64,000 nucleotides of DNA from Anas platyrhynchos (GCF_047663525.1 NC_092593.1:25074501-25138500), one strand, 5' to 3'; shown: positions 25,616 to 37,752, counted from the first letter of the stretch. A program made the numbers and translations. Notes: generated by a model from the sequence alone, not told the origin.

Positions 25616-28221
25616 CTCATCTGTCAGTCTCTGCTGCCCTTTCCCACAGTATATGATCTTCTCTCAAGAATTAATAACTAATATTACAACAGGCCACAAG
25701 CCTAAATTTGCTCTTTGCCCAGACAGGGTTTATCTAACTTATTTCCTCTTCTCACTCTTCATTCTGACCTTTTCTGCTTTCCTCTTTTCTTCATTGCAGA
25801 TTTAAGCTGTGTACATGGTGAGGATAGCAGGGCTAAAATAACATATTATACTTTACCCTGAGGGCTGTGAAAGTTGTGATCATTCTTATCTGTTTCAGCA
25901 AGGAGTTCAAAGAGGTTTCTCTGTTGCCAAAAAAACCCTTGTCTTCTACTGTCATGAGACTTACCCTTGAGGTTAGGAGAAGTGCTGTTCCTAAAGTAAA
26001 GTAGATGGCAGGAGAGAACATTGTCTGAAAATGAGCTGCTCTAGGTAGTGACTTGGAAAACAAAGCTTTAAAATTTAATAATGATATTCTGAAACCGACC
26101 CAAATTCTGTGGAGGGCCAGCCTACACAGGGAAGCAAACCTCTTAGATCCCAGGCAGCACGGTAACTATTAGAGAGCAGGTACACCTGAAGACAGAACAG
26201 AAATCTCCCGTTTCTAATGGGTGATGGAAAAAGTCTTTATTTGTTACTGGGAAGATTTGTTGTATGTGGAAATGTCATGACAACTGGTCAAACTCAAGCA
26301 GGGTACCAAACAAAACACTGGTTTGCCTCTTCAGATATGGTCCTGACAATGTCATGGCCTGAAGCATCATGCAGTAGAGGTGGACAGGAACCAACCCTCA
26401 TCAAAAGTAGGCGTTAGTTTAACTCCATATTTCTAGGAAGCACCTTTTCCCAGAAACTTGCTGACATCTTTGCAGTATATTAAGACCTGTGCTTGCTGCA
26501 TGATTGTTGCCTGCCAAAGATGATTGGCCTGTTCTGTTAAGTATGCTCCTTACAGTTTCCTTACAGTACGGTCCTTCTTCCATGGTTTGCTGTGTTCAGC
26601 CCAGTGTGAGAAATTAATCTACAGTCCAAAGATACTACAGACAGCCAATTTTGGACTGTTGAAACCTCAGTGATATAGCTGAGGATATTGCAGGACATCT
26701 GCAAGTATTATACCTTCAAACTATTTTCCAATTTGCTTTATTCCTGTTATATCTGACAATACTGTCAAGAAAATAGAGGAAGAGACAGTAAGGAAAGTGA
26801 GACAAATCTCCTAGTGGTGGTCACCTGCAGGAGAACCCATATTCTCAGAGAAAAACAAAACAACAAAAACAACAACAACAACAAACAAAACCAGATGATT
26901 TTCTCCTTAGTGGATACTTTAAATCACCTGAACTTAAAGATTTTCAGATTGAAGGGCAAACAAGCGGAGTAGATGTGCAACTTTATTTTTCAGGCCATTC
27001 CTAAGTTTCTAATTGTGTTTGTGATGTGACCAATACATGCCAAGCTGGTTATCCAAATGACAATCATGTGACTGATTGGAGAGACAATTTGGGAATGTCT
27101 GAGTGTGGTCTGTGAGTAAAACCTGCAAACACCAATCTTGGGACCTCTCTGTTGTGGACAGATCTGAGACTTGACTTGATGGCAGATGCCTTCAAATAAT
27201 ATTACTACCATTTTACCATTTGTGGCTGAACAGTATAGCATACCTTCTCTCCCTGCTGTTTTGAACAGCCTGGTGGACTGAGTTTGGCTAGCTGGCATCA
27301 TCTGATCTGGCTTTCTTAATGCAGGTCAGGGTAGACCTGTAGTTCAGCACTGAGGTCAAAATTCAGCAGTTCTTGATCTTTCACTCAACAGCATGAGTTT
27401 TCTGTTCATGTAGTACAAAAAGAAACAAACATAATCAATTCACATATAATTACTCATGACAATTATGCATTTATTCACCTCTGTCAGGCTTTTCTTGCAT
27501 CACAGGGTAGTAGAGGACAACATTAAAGGAGATTTATATATCTGAATCCTGTGGAGTGGAAGATGAGTGCTTTCTCCCAGTTGTTTCTCAATTTCCCTTT
27601 TTATTCTTCTTCTATTTTTTGTCCTTTTAGATAGTTTAGAATGACCCATCAATAGCATATTAAATGCTAAGAAACAATGCAAAGAAAAAAAAGTTGATTT
27701 GCACTTTGAAGCCTCTTTTCTGACATACATGTCTCTGTAGGGTAGGATTCTCTGAAGGAAGAATTTTGGAATGTAAATACTGACTTTGCTGCTTTCTTGG
27801 TACAAAATAATGTATCATTGCACGTTGGTTTTTTTTTTGTTTGCTTCAGGATTTTACACATTTATATGGATTCACTTATCCATACTGCCAAAGTTTAATA
27901 GCTATTAATTTGATAAAATGAATATCACTGTATTTCTTCATAGAAAGAAGTACATATGACACAAGCTTTTCATCTAGAATTATGTTATACCATCCTATTT
28001 CAAAGATAAGTTTGAGAAAGATAATTAAATAAGGAAAAAATGTACTCTGGAGACTTAAAATGCACACCGCAAAACATCCATTTTTAAATGGATATGCTTT
28101 AACCACTTCAGACTACTGGAACCTTTTTGGTTCTCTATCTCCTTTATCCTTGGTTTGATGCTGAGATAGGAAAGTATCATACCAGAATGTCATATCTATA
28201 TTGGAGATGAGAAGATATCAT
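25616..28221. other. Intergenic, nothing recognised apart from an (AAC)n tract
   Basis: Open frames of about 100 codons on the minus strand (26990-27301 and 27500-27805) give products I do not recognise, without the composition of a known domain. An (AAC)n simple repeat lies at 26851-26890. Confidence 0.5.
26851..26890. repeat. (AAC)n / A-rich simple repeat
   Basis: AAAAC and AAC units in an uninterrupted 40-bp A/C tract. Confidence 0.9.
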
Positions 28222-28348
28222 ATAGAATCATAGAATATCCTGAGTTGGAAGGGACCCTTAAGGATCATCAAGTCCAACTCTTGACACCGCACAGGTCTAC
28301 CCAAGTTCAGACCATGTGACTAAGTGCACAGTCCAATCTCTTCTTAAA
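28222..28348 (-). mobile_element. CR1 LINE 3' end (reverse orientation)
   Basis: Starting with ATAGAATCATAGAAT, the + strand continues GAGTTGGAAGGGACC, then GGATCATCAAGTCCAACTC, then a CACAGGTCTACCCAAG-like stretch and a CCAATCTCTTCTTAAA end. This is the reverse complement of the CR1 3' untranslated end, with its ATTCTATGAT-type terminal repeat at the left. CR1 copies are normally 5'-truncated, and this one keeps only about 127 bp. It carries no coding part. The word order resembles the CR1-Y/F group, but the subfamily cannot be fixed by eye. Confidence 0.9.
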
Positions 28349-31300
28349 TCATATGTACAATATCAATGGGAGTTACTAGTTTTTTTTTTAAAAAACAATC
28401 TGGACACCTGTTTATGTACTGGGATTTAGACACTTCACTTTAAATACCTGTGTCCCAATTCAATTCTAAATTACATGAATTTGATTCCACTGACCTCTAG
28501 ATTTCCTTTTTCCATTAGTAGGATTAATACAGTCTACTAGCATTACTATTTAAAATCACGAGCAGCCTGACAGCAAAGGCCAAAAGTTCATTCTCACACA
28601 TAGTTGAAACAGGGACAAAAATAAGCAGACCTCAGGAATGATGATCTCCATTTAGCAAATTAATTAAAACAATGTAAGGTAACATAGGAATAAGAATACC
28701 CCTGAGACATTTTTTTTTTCATGGCTTTCAAGATCATGGATACAGTACAAAGTAAAGAAATCTTTTGAAGTTAGATGTGTGGAAGCAGCTTCCCTGACAT
28801 ATTTTTTCTGCTGTTTTGAAGTTAGTACCATGTTCATATTTGTTCTGGCATAGTATGGTCTCTTCTGTTTTTATTTAACCAGAAATCACTCCTAAAAACA
28901 TAGTATATTAATATTCACACTAAGCATTAATGAGAACATAGTAAAGAGGAAGTAAAAGGTAACTGTTAGAGATTCAAAGATGAATAGGCAGTGCTACAGT
29001 TAGATCGATGCAAGCAGAGGTGGCATGAGATAAACCTGCTTTTTCTAGTTTTCCTCACCTGCATTTCACAGAACACAGGAACATCATTTTAGCTTCACTC
29101 TGGTTGGAAAACCTGAAACACTTTAAAGATGGACTTCAGCAAACACTGACTGCCTCATGATACTGTGTGTTCAGTGATACAGAAGTGCAGGTATACAGTT
29201 CTCCTACCTGTAGAAACAGAGTTAATTTACACGTTTATTAAACATTATAAGTAGAAGCACGCACAGCAGTGTCACATTGCATTGTGAAGGAGGGCTGCAG
29301 GAGCAGCTGGGATTACTGCACTGGAAAACACACAACAGTCAGTCTGTTGACACACATGTGAATAAAGGTAGGGAAATGACACTGTGGGTTTTTGAGAGAA
29401 AAGCCACCTGAGGGATAACTGCATTTGGCCGTGCAGCTGTGCTCTGCAGGGGCATGGAGACATCTTTGATCTCTCACTCTCTGCTGGGAGCTTGGCACAG
29501 GCAATGCACGTGGCTGGCCAGGAAGGACACTCATCCATCAGCCACTACTCAACCAGCCTAATGAGAGACTCCAGAGTGAGCCTGGTTCAGTTTTCACTTG
29601 GAAGAAAGAAGTTGTTCAAAAGTGTAAAATAGAAATGCTCATTACAAAAAGAATCATATGGTGAAACAAGAGCTTACTGTTGAAGCCATGGGACAAAACT
29701 AAATCAGACTGACCTCACACCTGCTAAGCATAATTCCTTTCCTGTACAAAGATTTCTGGCTGATGACACTAGAAGAGCTACTTGAAGACAGTCACGTCTT
29801 GACATCACACAGATGGGGGTGATATAATATGACTATAACACTAAAAGCAGCTTATTTCAAAGTCCGTACCACTTCACCACTTACAAACTTCATAGAAACC
29901 TTTCTACATACCCAGTGACAAATATAACCCCCTCCCCCCTCCCGCAGGATTCAATCTGCTTTTGTCCTTGACTTTCCCAGTGTGTCTCTAGGGCCTGACT
30001 TTCCATCTCCAATGGCTGTAGCTACAAGTATTTAAGACAGTACTACCCAGGCTCTCTACTTGGATGTGACTGCTCCAGCAGGGCTGATAACAGAAGAAAA
30101 TACATGGAAGCTCTTCTGCCAAGACTGTCCTCCATTCTCAGCCCTCACCACCACCATGGGAATCCCTTCCTGACACACATTTGCTCCTGTTATGAGTGCT
30201 GTGGGAACATCTCCCACCCACTGGGGCACAAGAACAGCTAGGAACTGCAACACCTACTCCTATTACAGAGACTGTGCAGGGAGCTCAGGAGTGCAGGCTG
30301 TGGAGGATCAGCCCTGCCCAAATTGAAATGGTGATTTATCATGATAGGCCCCTGACGTGTCTTTCCTGTCCCTTTGTAGGAGTGCAGAAACGCAGACAGT
30401 AATGCTCCTAGTCAAAAAGCAAGATGCTGCAATACTATTCTACTGGAGTATTTGGTAATCCTGATCTTTACAGGCTGAAGAAGACATTGCTTCTTTATTG
30501 TACAAGAGGCAGTCAGCCAAGCTGGCCTTTTATCCAGTGCAGACGAGATAACAGGAAATATGTATGGGCCTTACCCTATAATTAGGGCGCGTTCAGAAGT
30601 GTCATGGTCTTTCCAGGCAGGCAGATGTAAGGCACTGTGATTCATCGCAGAGGGGTGTGGCTGCCCCCAGGGATTTGTAAAAATTTTTTAAATGCTGACC
30701 AGTTCCTTCCTCTTTGATGGGATGGCAGAAACCAAAATTTGAGGAGCCTGTTGGGAGAGAAGTATGTCAAATTGCTGGGCAGGCAAGCTAGACAAAGCTG
30801 TTTGTGCCAATTGTCACCAGCACTGAGTGATAGAGGAAATCTTTTATGCACCTAGTCTCAGAGAAGTACATTAGCCAGACTGAAGGAGCTGTCCAGGATC
30901 CTTTTGTATTTAATAACCCCTTCAGGATCAACCAATGTAGTCATGTAAATTTTACTATATTGAAAAACAAAACAAAAATAAAAAATAAAAACAACCATCA
31001 ATCAACTTATGAATACTGCCCTGCTCCATGTGTGCATGTCTTTCTGACCTCAACTCGGTCAAGTGAGCTTGACTTTGTAATTATCTTGCCTTCTTCTGGC
31101 TGGCATGAAAGGGCATATTAGCTCTATTACTACCAGCCTATTAACTTTCTGCTTTCACTCAAACAGTACAGGCTGGTCTTCTGGTGCCAAAGGTTTTATG
31201 GAGCCAAAGGTTTCCAATCTGAGCAGTCTGTAGATAGCACTAATATATATGCTTGTGTATATATTTATAGATAATTTAATCTGAGATAGTTTAGGGGTGG

Positions 31301-32683
31301 AATATCTCTTTGTAACAGGGAAATTAGAAGCTTACAAAGCCTTCAGCTACAACTTTCACAACAGAATATCACACACTGAGAACGATGGCATTATTTTACT
31401 ACACCCTGTATGCAGAAACTGGGCAGATTCTCACAGTTTTCTGAGAATGCTGGTCTGCCTGGGTATTTGTAGAGCCAAGTTCTCCCTAACTTATGATTTA
31501 AACACTCCACTGTTGGATGTACACTAAAAAAAATAGTTTTCTAGAGTTTACGAAGTGGCTTGTAGATGTATCATTCATACACTTTGCTACAGGTAAAAGG
31601 CTGATGGTATTTTGTATCTTCCTCTGCTACGGTCAAACACTGACGATAGTGTACTAAAAACTGTGTCTGTGTTAAAGCAAACTGAAACTACCAATTTAAG
31701 TACATCAAGGATTTTTTTTTTTTTAAATTAAAATTTCAAGGGAAAAATTCACTTCATGATATTGCTTGCAGACAAATACTCACTGATATGACACCTATTT
31801 ATAAAGACAGAAATACCTTTATGAAGTGCAAATTACTATTGTCCAGTCGACACACCAATCCCACCTGAAGTGTCTCTATTTAATTTTTCTCCATCTGCTC
31901 ATAGCCTTCCAAGTAAAACAATAATTATAGAGGTTAAAAGCTGACTAGCACAAGCTGCTTTCAAGAAAAAAAAAAATGGATTTTTTTAAGCACTGATAAT
32001 TATTTGACATGCACAGACACTGGATTAATATGAATGACTACAGCAACTCAGAAGGGGCCGTTATGTTTTTTTATTGCATCAATAGTCCACACACAAGGAA
32101 AGAATTTACACAACAGAATATGAGGACTCCACGGGAACCCTGAAATAAAAACATTTCCACATGACTTTGTGCTACAAAAGCATCCATTTACCTGACATGT
32201 TTTTTAAGTGCTTAATGCTAATCTGCCCAAGAAAACCTAATACCCAACTGTCCATTTAGTCTGTGTAAAATATGTTTGCCAAATGCAATGCATACCATAC
32301 AGGAGAACTTTCTATCTATTTCAGTGGATTATGATGAAGATTAACTAATGTCTGCAGTGCTTCAAGATGTTAATTATTTTTCTATGGATTTAGGTACAGC
32401 AGTTCAACACTATGAAGAACCCTGGCTAACTTCCTAATTCCTGTGCTAAAATACAGTTGGTCGCATTATTCTCCTCCTGACTTTATTCAAACGTGTAAGG
32501 ATCCAGAGTAAGTAAAGATACCCTGAAAACTCCTTTAAGTGTCCCAAATTCTAGGCCTTGTGGCAATCTGCATGAGAGCAGTCTCAGGATTATTCCTCAG
32601 TTACAAGAGCTTCCAAAAAGTTGTTCTCCAAACAAGAGCAACTGAAGCACAGCAGTGTTCTGGCTCTCATCTACAGTTCTTCT

Positions 32684-32719
32684 TCCCTCCCTCCCTCCCT
32701 CCCTCCCTCCCTCCCTCCC
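32684..32719. repeat. (TCCC)n microsatellite
   Basis: Nine uninterrupted TCCC units followed by a diverged continuation (CACCATCCCTCCCC). Two + frames are open across it only because of its regular composition. Confidence 0.95.
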
Positions 32720-33320
32720 ACCATCCCTCCCCATCCTTTCTCCACCATGTTCCTGAGCCACTATTTGGAAGGTGGCAACGCAAAACCAACAGATGGGCTA
32801 AACGCTAGCTGACAAAGAGACAGGGAAATGGTTTCATAACAGTTGGATCCTGCCCACTGCCATGCTTACTTTACCTCTTGTTTGGGGGACAAAAAATTAC
32901 TTCTAGTTTACTTATGAATTCTTGAGGATATAAATTAATTGAAACACAGTAGGAAGACTGTTCTTTAGGGGTTTATTTTGCATTCACACAGCCAAATGAA
33001 CCCATAGCATCACAACATAAAAATAATCCTATTTATTGTAGTGATTTTAAGTTTAAGGCACCACAGGATGAGCTGTAATTACTGACTTTGTAACAGGCTT
33101 CCTGAGCTCCGTTCTGTAAATCACTACATCTCTGCCTGGCTCAAGGTTTTGTTTCTAATCTAACCTACTCTACTAGCTCTCTCTGCTAAAGCTGTAAATT
33201 ATTTGGGGAAAAGACACACTGGGTATCTTCATGTGATCTATCTTACAAGGGTCAGTAGTTGCTACTGTGGAACTAATTAATAACAAAAACACGATCTAAA
33301 TTTTATCACATCCACTAAAG

Positions 33321-33338
33321 AAAAAAAAAAAAAAAAAA
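33321..33338. repeat. Poly-A run (18 bp)
   Basis: Pure A homopolymer. No retroposed sequence recognised beside it. Confidence 0.9.
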
Positions 33339-34732
33339 GACTTTATTCATTTCCTGGCTCTGCAGTTTGCACACATTCAGCTGTAGTGTAGCATCACAGT
33401 GGAGCTCCAACAGGTGCTTTAACAACACAGCCTGGTATGGGAACACACACAACAGAAAGATGCATTGGTAGGTGGAGATGTATTTACTGTCAGGAAACAA
33501 TGATTTTGTGATAAAGAAGACGGAGTATATGACTATAAACACTAAATAGTATTTTCAATTGTGCTGCTCTTAATCATGAAAAACGTTCACTGGCCTTATT
33601 TTACCATCTGTACACCCTTAAAATGGTAGGAGCAAGGAGATCAAGCAATGATTTTTCCATCCCTCGTAGTTTACTTGTGAGAAGCAGAAAAAGCCTTTCA
33701 CCCTAGTTCTGGTGCCAGGCATTGAGCTGTTTGCTATCACAGCATTTCATGTCAGATGGAGGAGACTGAACTGTGAACCCAGAAAAATATTTTCAGATGT
33801 CTGTGCAGCCCAAAGCAGATGTTAAACCTCTGCATGTTGACAGTAACTTCATACCTGTGCACTGACAGAACAGGGATGGAGACATACCCAAAGAGATACT
33901 GGGCTTCTGAAAAAAACACCAACAGCCTTTGAGAGTAGGGCTTGCAGCGAAAAAAAAAAAAATGGGGCATCCGATCACAGAAAAAAAAAAGCAGGCCTCA
34001 CCCATGCCTGAGTGCCCGAGACTATTCAGACAAGTCTGAACTTAGGAAGGCTCTGCATGCACCTCACAATACTGGTTGCACTTTCGCAGTTCAAGTAGCC
34101 AATAAACTGGCAGAGAAAAAGCACTCATGAGAGGTTCACCAGTTAAAATTACACTGATGTCACATCACAATGACTATGAAAAGTTGGAGAGATCATGATA
34201 TGTAGCTATGTAACTATGGCTATTAAAATCAGCATTTTCTCCCTCTGCTTCCACTGCACCAGATCTCAGTGCGGTACTTTTTCTACAGCTGACAAGAAAA
34301 CAAACATACCCTAGGAAAATACAACCTCATAAGAAGAAACTGTCATCCTTTGTGCCTTGATGTCAAATGAATGAATATGCATTCCAATAAACACCTGTTA
34401 TATCCACAAGTTGCTGTAGTAAATTTGTTTTAATAAGGTACAAAAGGCTGGGGAAAAAATCTAGACTGATTTTTCAATTAGCCTATGTTAAATGGGCTTT
34501 ATTTTCATTTTGTATCCTAAAAGCCATAGAAGCCACACAACGTGTAGCTGTCACGGTGAGCAACCCTTGACCAATCTACTTACACTCTGATGTAGATGCA
34601 TACTCTGCTAGTCATATTTTGGAGTCCTGTGTTGATTGTCACATGAAATAAAATAAAAGTTAAACACTTATTCCTGACTTCCAAAACACTGGTAGCCTTA
34701 TCTTGGGCATCATCAACAGAATAGGAAAGGAA

Positions 34733-34769
34733 AACAAAAAAAAAAGAAAAAGAAAAGAAAAAAAAAAAA
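34733..34769. repeat. A/G-rich simple repeat
   Basis: Runs of A broken by single G and one C, about 115 bp to the left of the candidate minus-strand exon. Confidence 0.85.
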
Positions 34770-34883
34770 CTTTCACTGCTGACTGACAGATTTTTGATGT
34801 TGCCATGCTTCCCTTTTACTAATTATGCCCAGATTGCTCATCATGCCAGATACTGTTTATGCTAGGAATTTTCTACAGCATAC

Positions 34884-35105
34884 CTCAGGGGCAAATTGCC
34901 TGTAGTGGTGATCTGGGAATTCTCTATAGCCTACTTTAACAAACAAACCTCCAGTATTCCTCCGCATCACGTCATTCAGCTCTCTCACCAAATCTTCAGC
35001 ATACTTTTCAACTGAGCTAACTTCAGCTACTGACAGAGCTGTACTCCCTGACACGCTGGCTGTGTAGTCCCTCGAGCACACTATAGACCCTTTGGTCCCA
35101 CGATC
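34884..35105 (-). CDS. Candidate unidentified coding exon, divergent from UBE2E3
   Basis: On the minus strand a 222-nt segment is open for exactly 74 codons. It is bounded by a candidate acceptor (a T-rich stretch and GATTAGCAG before 35105) and a candidate donor (CCTGAG|GTATGC after 34884). The inferred product runs from DRGTKGSIVC to HHYRQFAPE and includes VEKYAEDLVRELNDVMRR, a balanced helix-like composition unlike the low-complexity chance frames nearby. Both ends are in phase 0. I do not recognise the family. It lies head-to-head with UBE2E3, about 0.5 kb from the CpG island, so a gene transcribed leftwards from a shared promoter is conceivable. Against this, a closer AG lies 9 nt upstream and its use would bring in an in-frame TAG, no partner exon was found, and open frames of this size do occur by chance. 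Confidence 0.3.
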
Positions 35106-35559
35106 CTGCTAATCCTAAAAAAATACAGTAGTTTTAAGTCATTATGCTGTTGGTAAGGAAAGCCCTTGAGGTAAAAGCCATTGAGGTGCAAGCCCAAGTG
35201 CTGGACAGCGGTTTCATGTAAATTTCCGCTTTTAGCGTTTACACAAAACTTCACAAAATTTGTTAATTTCACCTCTGCTGTAGCACGTTATTCACAAGCC
35301 TGTCTGCTTTTCCCAAACAGAGTAACTCTTCCTTTACAAGTGGATATTATCACTGGCACGATCGGACCCTGAGTTTGGAATATTTCTATCACTCCAACCC
35401 GTGGATGGGTTTTGCCATACTGCGTGCCCTGTAGATGCAGGGTGAGGAGCTTCTCAGGGACACCCCAGAGCAGCACATTTATGATGGGCAAGAAATCCCA
35501 TTCCCATCCTATACCATATTCCCATGACAGCTGCTGCAACTGATCACCCCCTTGCCCCT
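35106..35559. other. Transition zone before the CpG island
   Basis: GC content and CpG density rise from left to right. A 117-codon minus frame (35288-35641) crosses it, with no recognised product and no clear splice sites. Nothing else is recognised. Confidence 0.4.
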
Positions 35560-35803
35560 CAAACCCCCTCAGAGCGCGGCAGGCCGCCTGCCCCAGGCTC
35601 CTCAGCGTGCTTTTACTGCGGGCTGCCGTGCCCAGCAGCACCTCGGGTGCTCCTCATGCAGCCGTGCCCATGAGCCGGGTGGGACCGGCTGCAGCCCCTG
35701 GGCCCCGCCGTGCCTCAGCCCGCGCTGTGAGCGGGGGTTTCGGGGGGGATCGGACGGGAGCTGATAAACCCTTGTGGAGCCCGGCCGTGCGGAGAGCAGG
35801 GGC

Positions 35804-35855
35804 ACGAGGTGAGGTGAGGCGAGGCGAGGGGTGAGGCGAGGCACGAGGCGAGGCG
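35804..35855. repeat. Degenerate (GAGGY)n pentamer repeat
   Basis: About ten GAGGT or GAGGC units with small interruptions (ACGAG, GGGGTG) at the upstream end of the CpG island. It is a simple minisatellite-like tract. Confidence 0.85.
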
Positions 35856-36107
35856 CTGACTGCGGCGACCCCGCCGCTCTCCTCAGGGCGGGCCCCGCGG
35901 CGCAGCCGTCGGTGGGCACCGGCCCTGCCGAAGCCGGCGGCGGCTCCCGTGGGGCTGGGGGCGGCTCAGCGCAGCCCCGCTCCCACCCGGGGCCGGGGCC
36001 GCCGTCGAGAGCCTGCCTTCCCCACCCCCCCCCCCATCCCCGTGCGCGCCGCCGCTTTGTCCTTGCCCGGCCCGGCGAGCGCGCGCGCCCCCGGCGGCGG
36101 CGGGAGA

Positions 36108-36117
36108 GCGCCTGCGC
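36108..36117. promoter_or_regulatory. NRF1-like site
   Basis: GCGCCTGCGC differs from the palindromic NRF1 consensus GCGCATGCGC at one position. NRF1 sites are typical of CpG-island promoters. Binding here is inferred only. Confidence 0.45.
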
Positions 36118-36235
36118 GCACCCCAGCCCAGAGGGGGGCGCGCTCCGGCGGCCGCCAGGCGGGAGCGAGCGCCCCCCTCGCCTCGCCTCTCCTCTCCCCT
36201 CCCTCCCCCCGCCCGCCGCCAGCCCCGCGGCGAGC

Positions 36236-36258
36236 GAGCGGGCGGGCGGGGGCGGGCA
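36236..36258. promoter_or_regulatory. Cluster of GC boxes
   Basis: GGGCGGGC and GGGGCGGG words overlap in a row. These are Sp/KLF-type sites, about 350 bp upstream of the exon 1 donor. Confidence 0.5.
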
Positions 36259-36459
36259 GCCGCCGGCGCGCCCCCCCCCCCCCAGGCTCCCGTCGCTTGT
36301 CCCCCGCCCCCGGCGGCGCGCTCCCGGCCGCCCGCCGCCCCCCGCCCCGGCCCCCCGGCCCGCCGCGGGAGCCCGCGCCGCAGCGCCGGGGCCCGCCAGC
36401 GCCACCCGCCGGCCGCGGGGCCGCACCGCGCCTCCCCCCGTCCCCCCCTGCTCCGGCTC

Positions 36460-36611
36460 TCAATGTTCCACACCGCCCGGCCACAGAGCCGCCGCCGCCG
36501 CCGTATAGCCCCCCGGCCGCCTCCGTCCCCCTCCTCGGGCGCCGCGGGCCCGGCCCGGCCCCCCGCCACCCCGGCCCCCCGACCCAGCAGCGGGACAGGA
36601 CGCGGGCGAAG
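36460..36611 (+). other. UBE2E3: UBE2E3 exon 1 (non-coding; 5' end approximate)
   Basis: The 3' limit is set by a strong donor, GCGAAG|GTAAGCG, at 36611/36612. It is the best donor in the island upstream of the coding exon and joins to the acceptor before 37744. The 5' end is not visible in the sequence; the coordinate given is a guess inside the GC-rich core. The exon has a (GCC)5 run (36488-36502). It would be 5' untranslated, because translation begins in the next exon, 9 nt after its acceptor. Alternative first exons elsewhere in the island are quite possible. Confidence 0.55.
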
Positions 36612-36637
36612 GTAAGCGAGAGGCGGGCGAGGTGGCT

Positions 36638-36660
36638 GCGGCGGCGGCGGCGGCGGCGGC
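36638..36660. repeat. (GCG)n trinucleotide repeat
   Basis: About 7.7 GCG units, starting 27 bp after the exon 1 donor. Tracts of this type are prone to length change and to G-rich secondary structure. Confidence 0.9.
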
Positions 36661-36810
36661 TGGGCGAGCGCGGTGGGGGGAGGCGGGGAGGAGCGGGGGG
36701 GGGCGGCTGGAGGAGCTTTGTTCTTGTTTTCGGCGCTCGCTGCCTGCCGGCGGCCGGGGCCGCGGGGCCGGGCCGAGTTGACGCCTGGCTCCGGGCACAC
36801 ACGCAGCGGT

Positions 36811-36830
36811 GCGGAGCGGAGCGGAGCGGG
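36811..36830. repeat. (GCGGA)4 pentamer repeat
   Basis: Four near-perfect GCGGA units within the CpG island. Confidence 0.85.
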
Positions 36831-36840
36831 GCCGGCCGGG

Positions 36841-36904
36841 GCTCTCCCTCCCTCCCTCCCTCTCTCTCTCCTCTCCTCTCTCTCTCTCCTTCCCTCCCTC
36901 CCTG
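36841..36904. repeat. Polypyrimidine CT tract in intron 1
   Basis: Sixty or so bases almost entirely of C and T: CCCT units, then CT units, then CCCT units again. The symmetry could favour H-DNA and the tract could vary in length. It is followed by no obvious acceptor. Confidence 0.9.
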
Positions 36905-37752
36905 CCCACAAAGCGCGGCCCCCAGCCCTGCCGCAGCAGCTCCCCGCCGCGCTCCTCCTCGGCGCCCCCCCCGCCCCCGCCTCGCCCCCCGCCCCGCCGC
37001 CGCAAAATGTCGGGCTGCCGGCCCGGGGGGGGGTCCGCCCGGCGCTGCCCAGGGCCCTGCCAGCCGCCGGGGCTGCCCCCGCCCGGGGCGCTCCGCAGGC
37101 ATCGCGGGGTCGGGGCGCGGGGTGGGTTTTGCCAGGGTTTTTTGTATTTTTCCCCTTTAAAAAGCGGCCCACGTTCTCTCTCCCCCCCCCTCCCGGCGCC
37201 CAGCCCTTTAAATGCACAGAGCAAGTGTATGTTTCGCTCTGAACGCAGCCCAAGTCTCGCTGGCAATGTATTTTCCCCGAGAGAGGGGGCGAGGGGGGAA
37301 TCTGGCGTTTGGACCCAATAAAATGCTCTGCTCCAGTGTAAATATTTACAGGGTATTAGTGACTTTTTAAAAAACATTTTCAGTGAGGTCTGTTATTTAC
37401 AATGTGTCATAAGTTATTAATGTTGATTGCCTAAGTACCCTGCTAAATCTGTCTCATGCCTCAGAACAAAGTCGACAATTGGCATATTGTTTAAAGTATG
37501 AAAAAAATGCGAGTGGGTTTAAAAATGGGAAATATCTGTATGTTCAGAAGTGTAAATACTGCGATGTAGCTGTCAAGCTGCAGCCCTTGCAGAGGAGACA
37601 AAGAAGCGATCTTGGTCAATTTCGCAGTGAAATTGACTCGTCTCCAATTTAAGTGTTCCTTGGAGCTTGGGGAATGGCGAGAGACCGTCCTGCCTGTTGT
37701 ACTAACTCTGCCTCTTCTCTTCTCTTCTCCTTCCCCCAAAAAGTTCCCCACG

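Larger units (their letters stand above)
28349..34883. other. AT-rich intergenic DNA, no gene recognised
   Basis: Non-coding DNA with a (TCCC)n microsatellite, several poly-A and poly-T runs and an A/G-rich tract just before the candidate divergent exon. Open frames here are short, and none is recognisable. Confidence 0.55.
35560..37320. promoter_or_regulatory. UBE2E3: CpG-island promoter of UBE2E3
   Basis: About 1.7 kb of very high GC and dense CpG, in sharp contrast to the AT-rich flanks. It includes the non-coding first exon and its donor at 36611/36612. It holds GC boxes, an NRF1-like site and many GC-rich short repeats, and I see no convincing TATA box near exon 1. This is the usual architecture of a broadly expressed gene with dispersed start sites. 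The long open frames on both strands (up to 456 codons) are low-complexity Pro/Arg/Gly/Ala frames caused by the lack of AT-rich stop codons; I reject them as genes. The island could also drive divergent transcription. Confidence 0.9.
36612..37743 (+). other. UBE2E3: UBE2E3 intron 1 (1,132 bp)
   Basis: GT at 36612 and AG at 37742-37743, the latter preceded by a long pyrimidine tract (CTCTTCTCTTCTCTTCTCC). The first 700 bp belong to the CpG island. It includes a (GCG)n run, a (GCGGA)4 run and a CT-rich tract. The last 400 bp are AT-rich. No gene seen inside. Confidence 0.7.

Noticed and set aside
35602..37377. Very long open frames on both strands (up to 456 codons) in the CpG island
   Set aside because: They overlap in several frames, are rich in Pro, Arg, Gly and Ala, and follow from the lack of AT-rich stop codons. 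No domain recognised.
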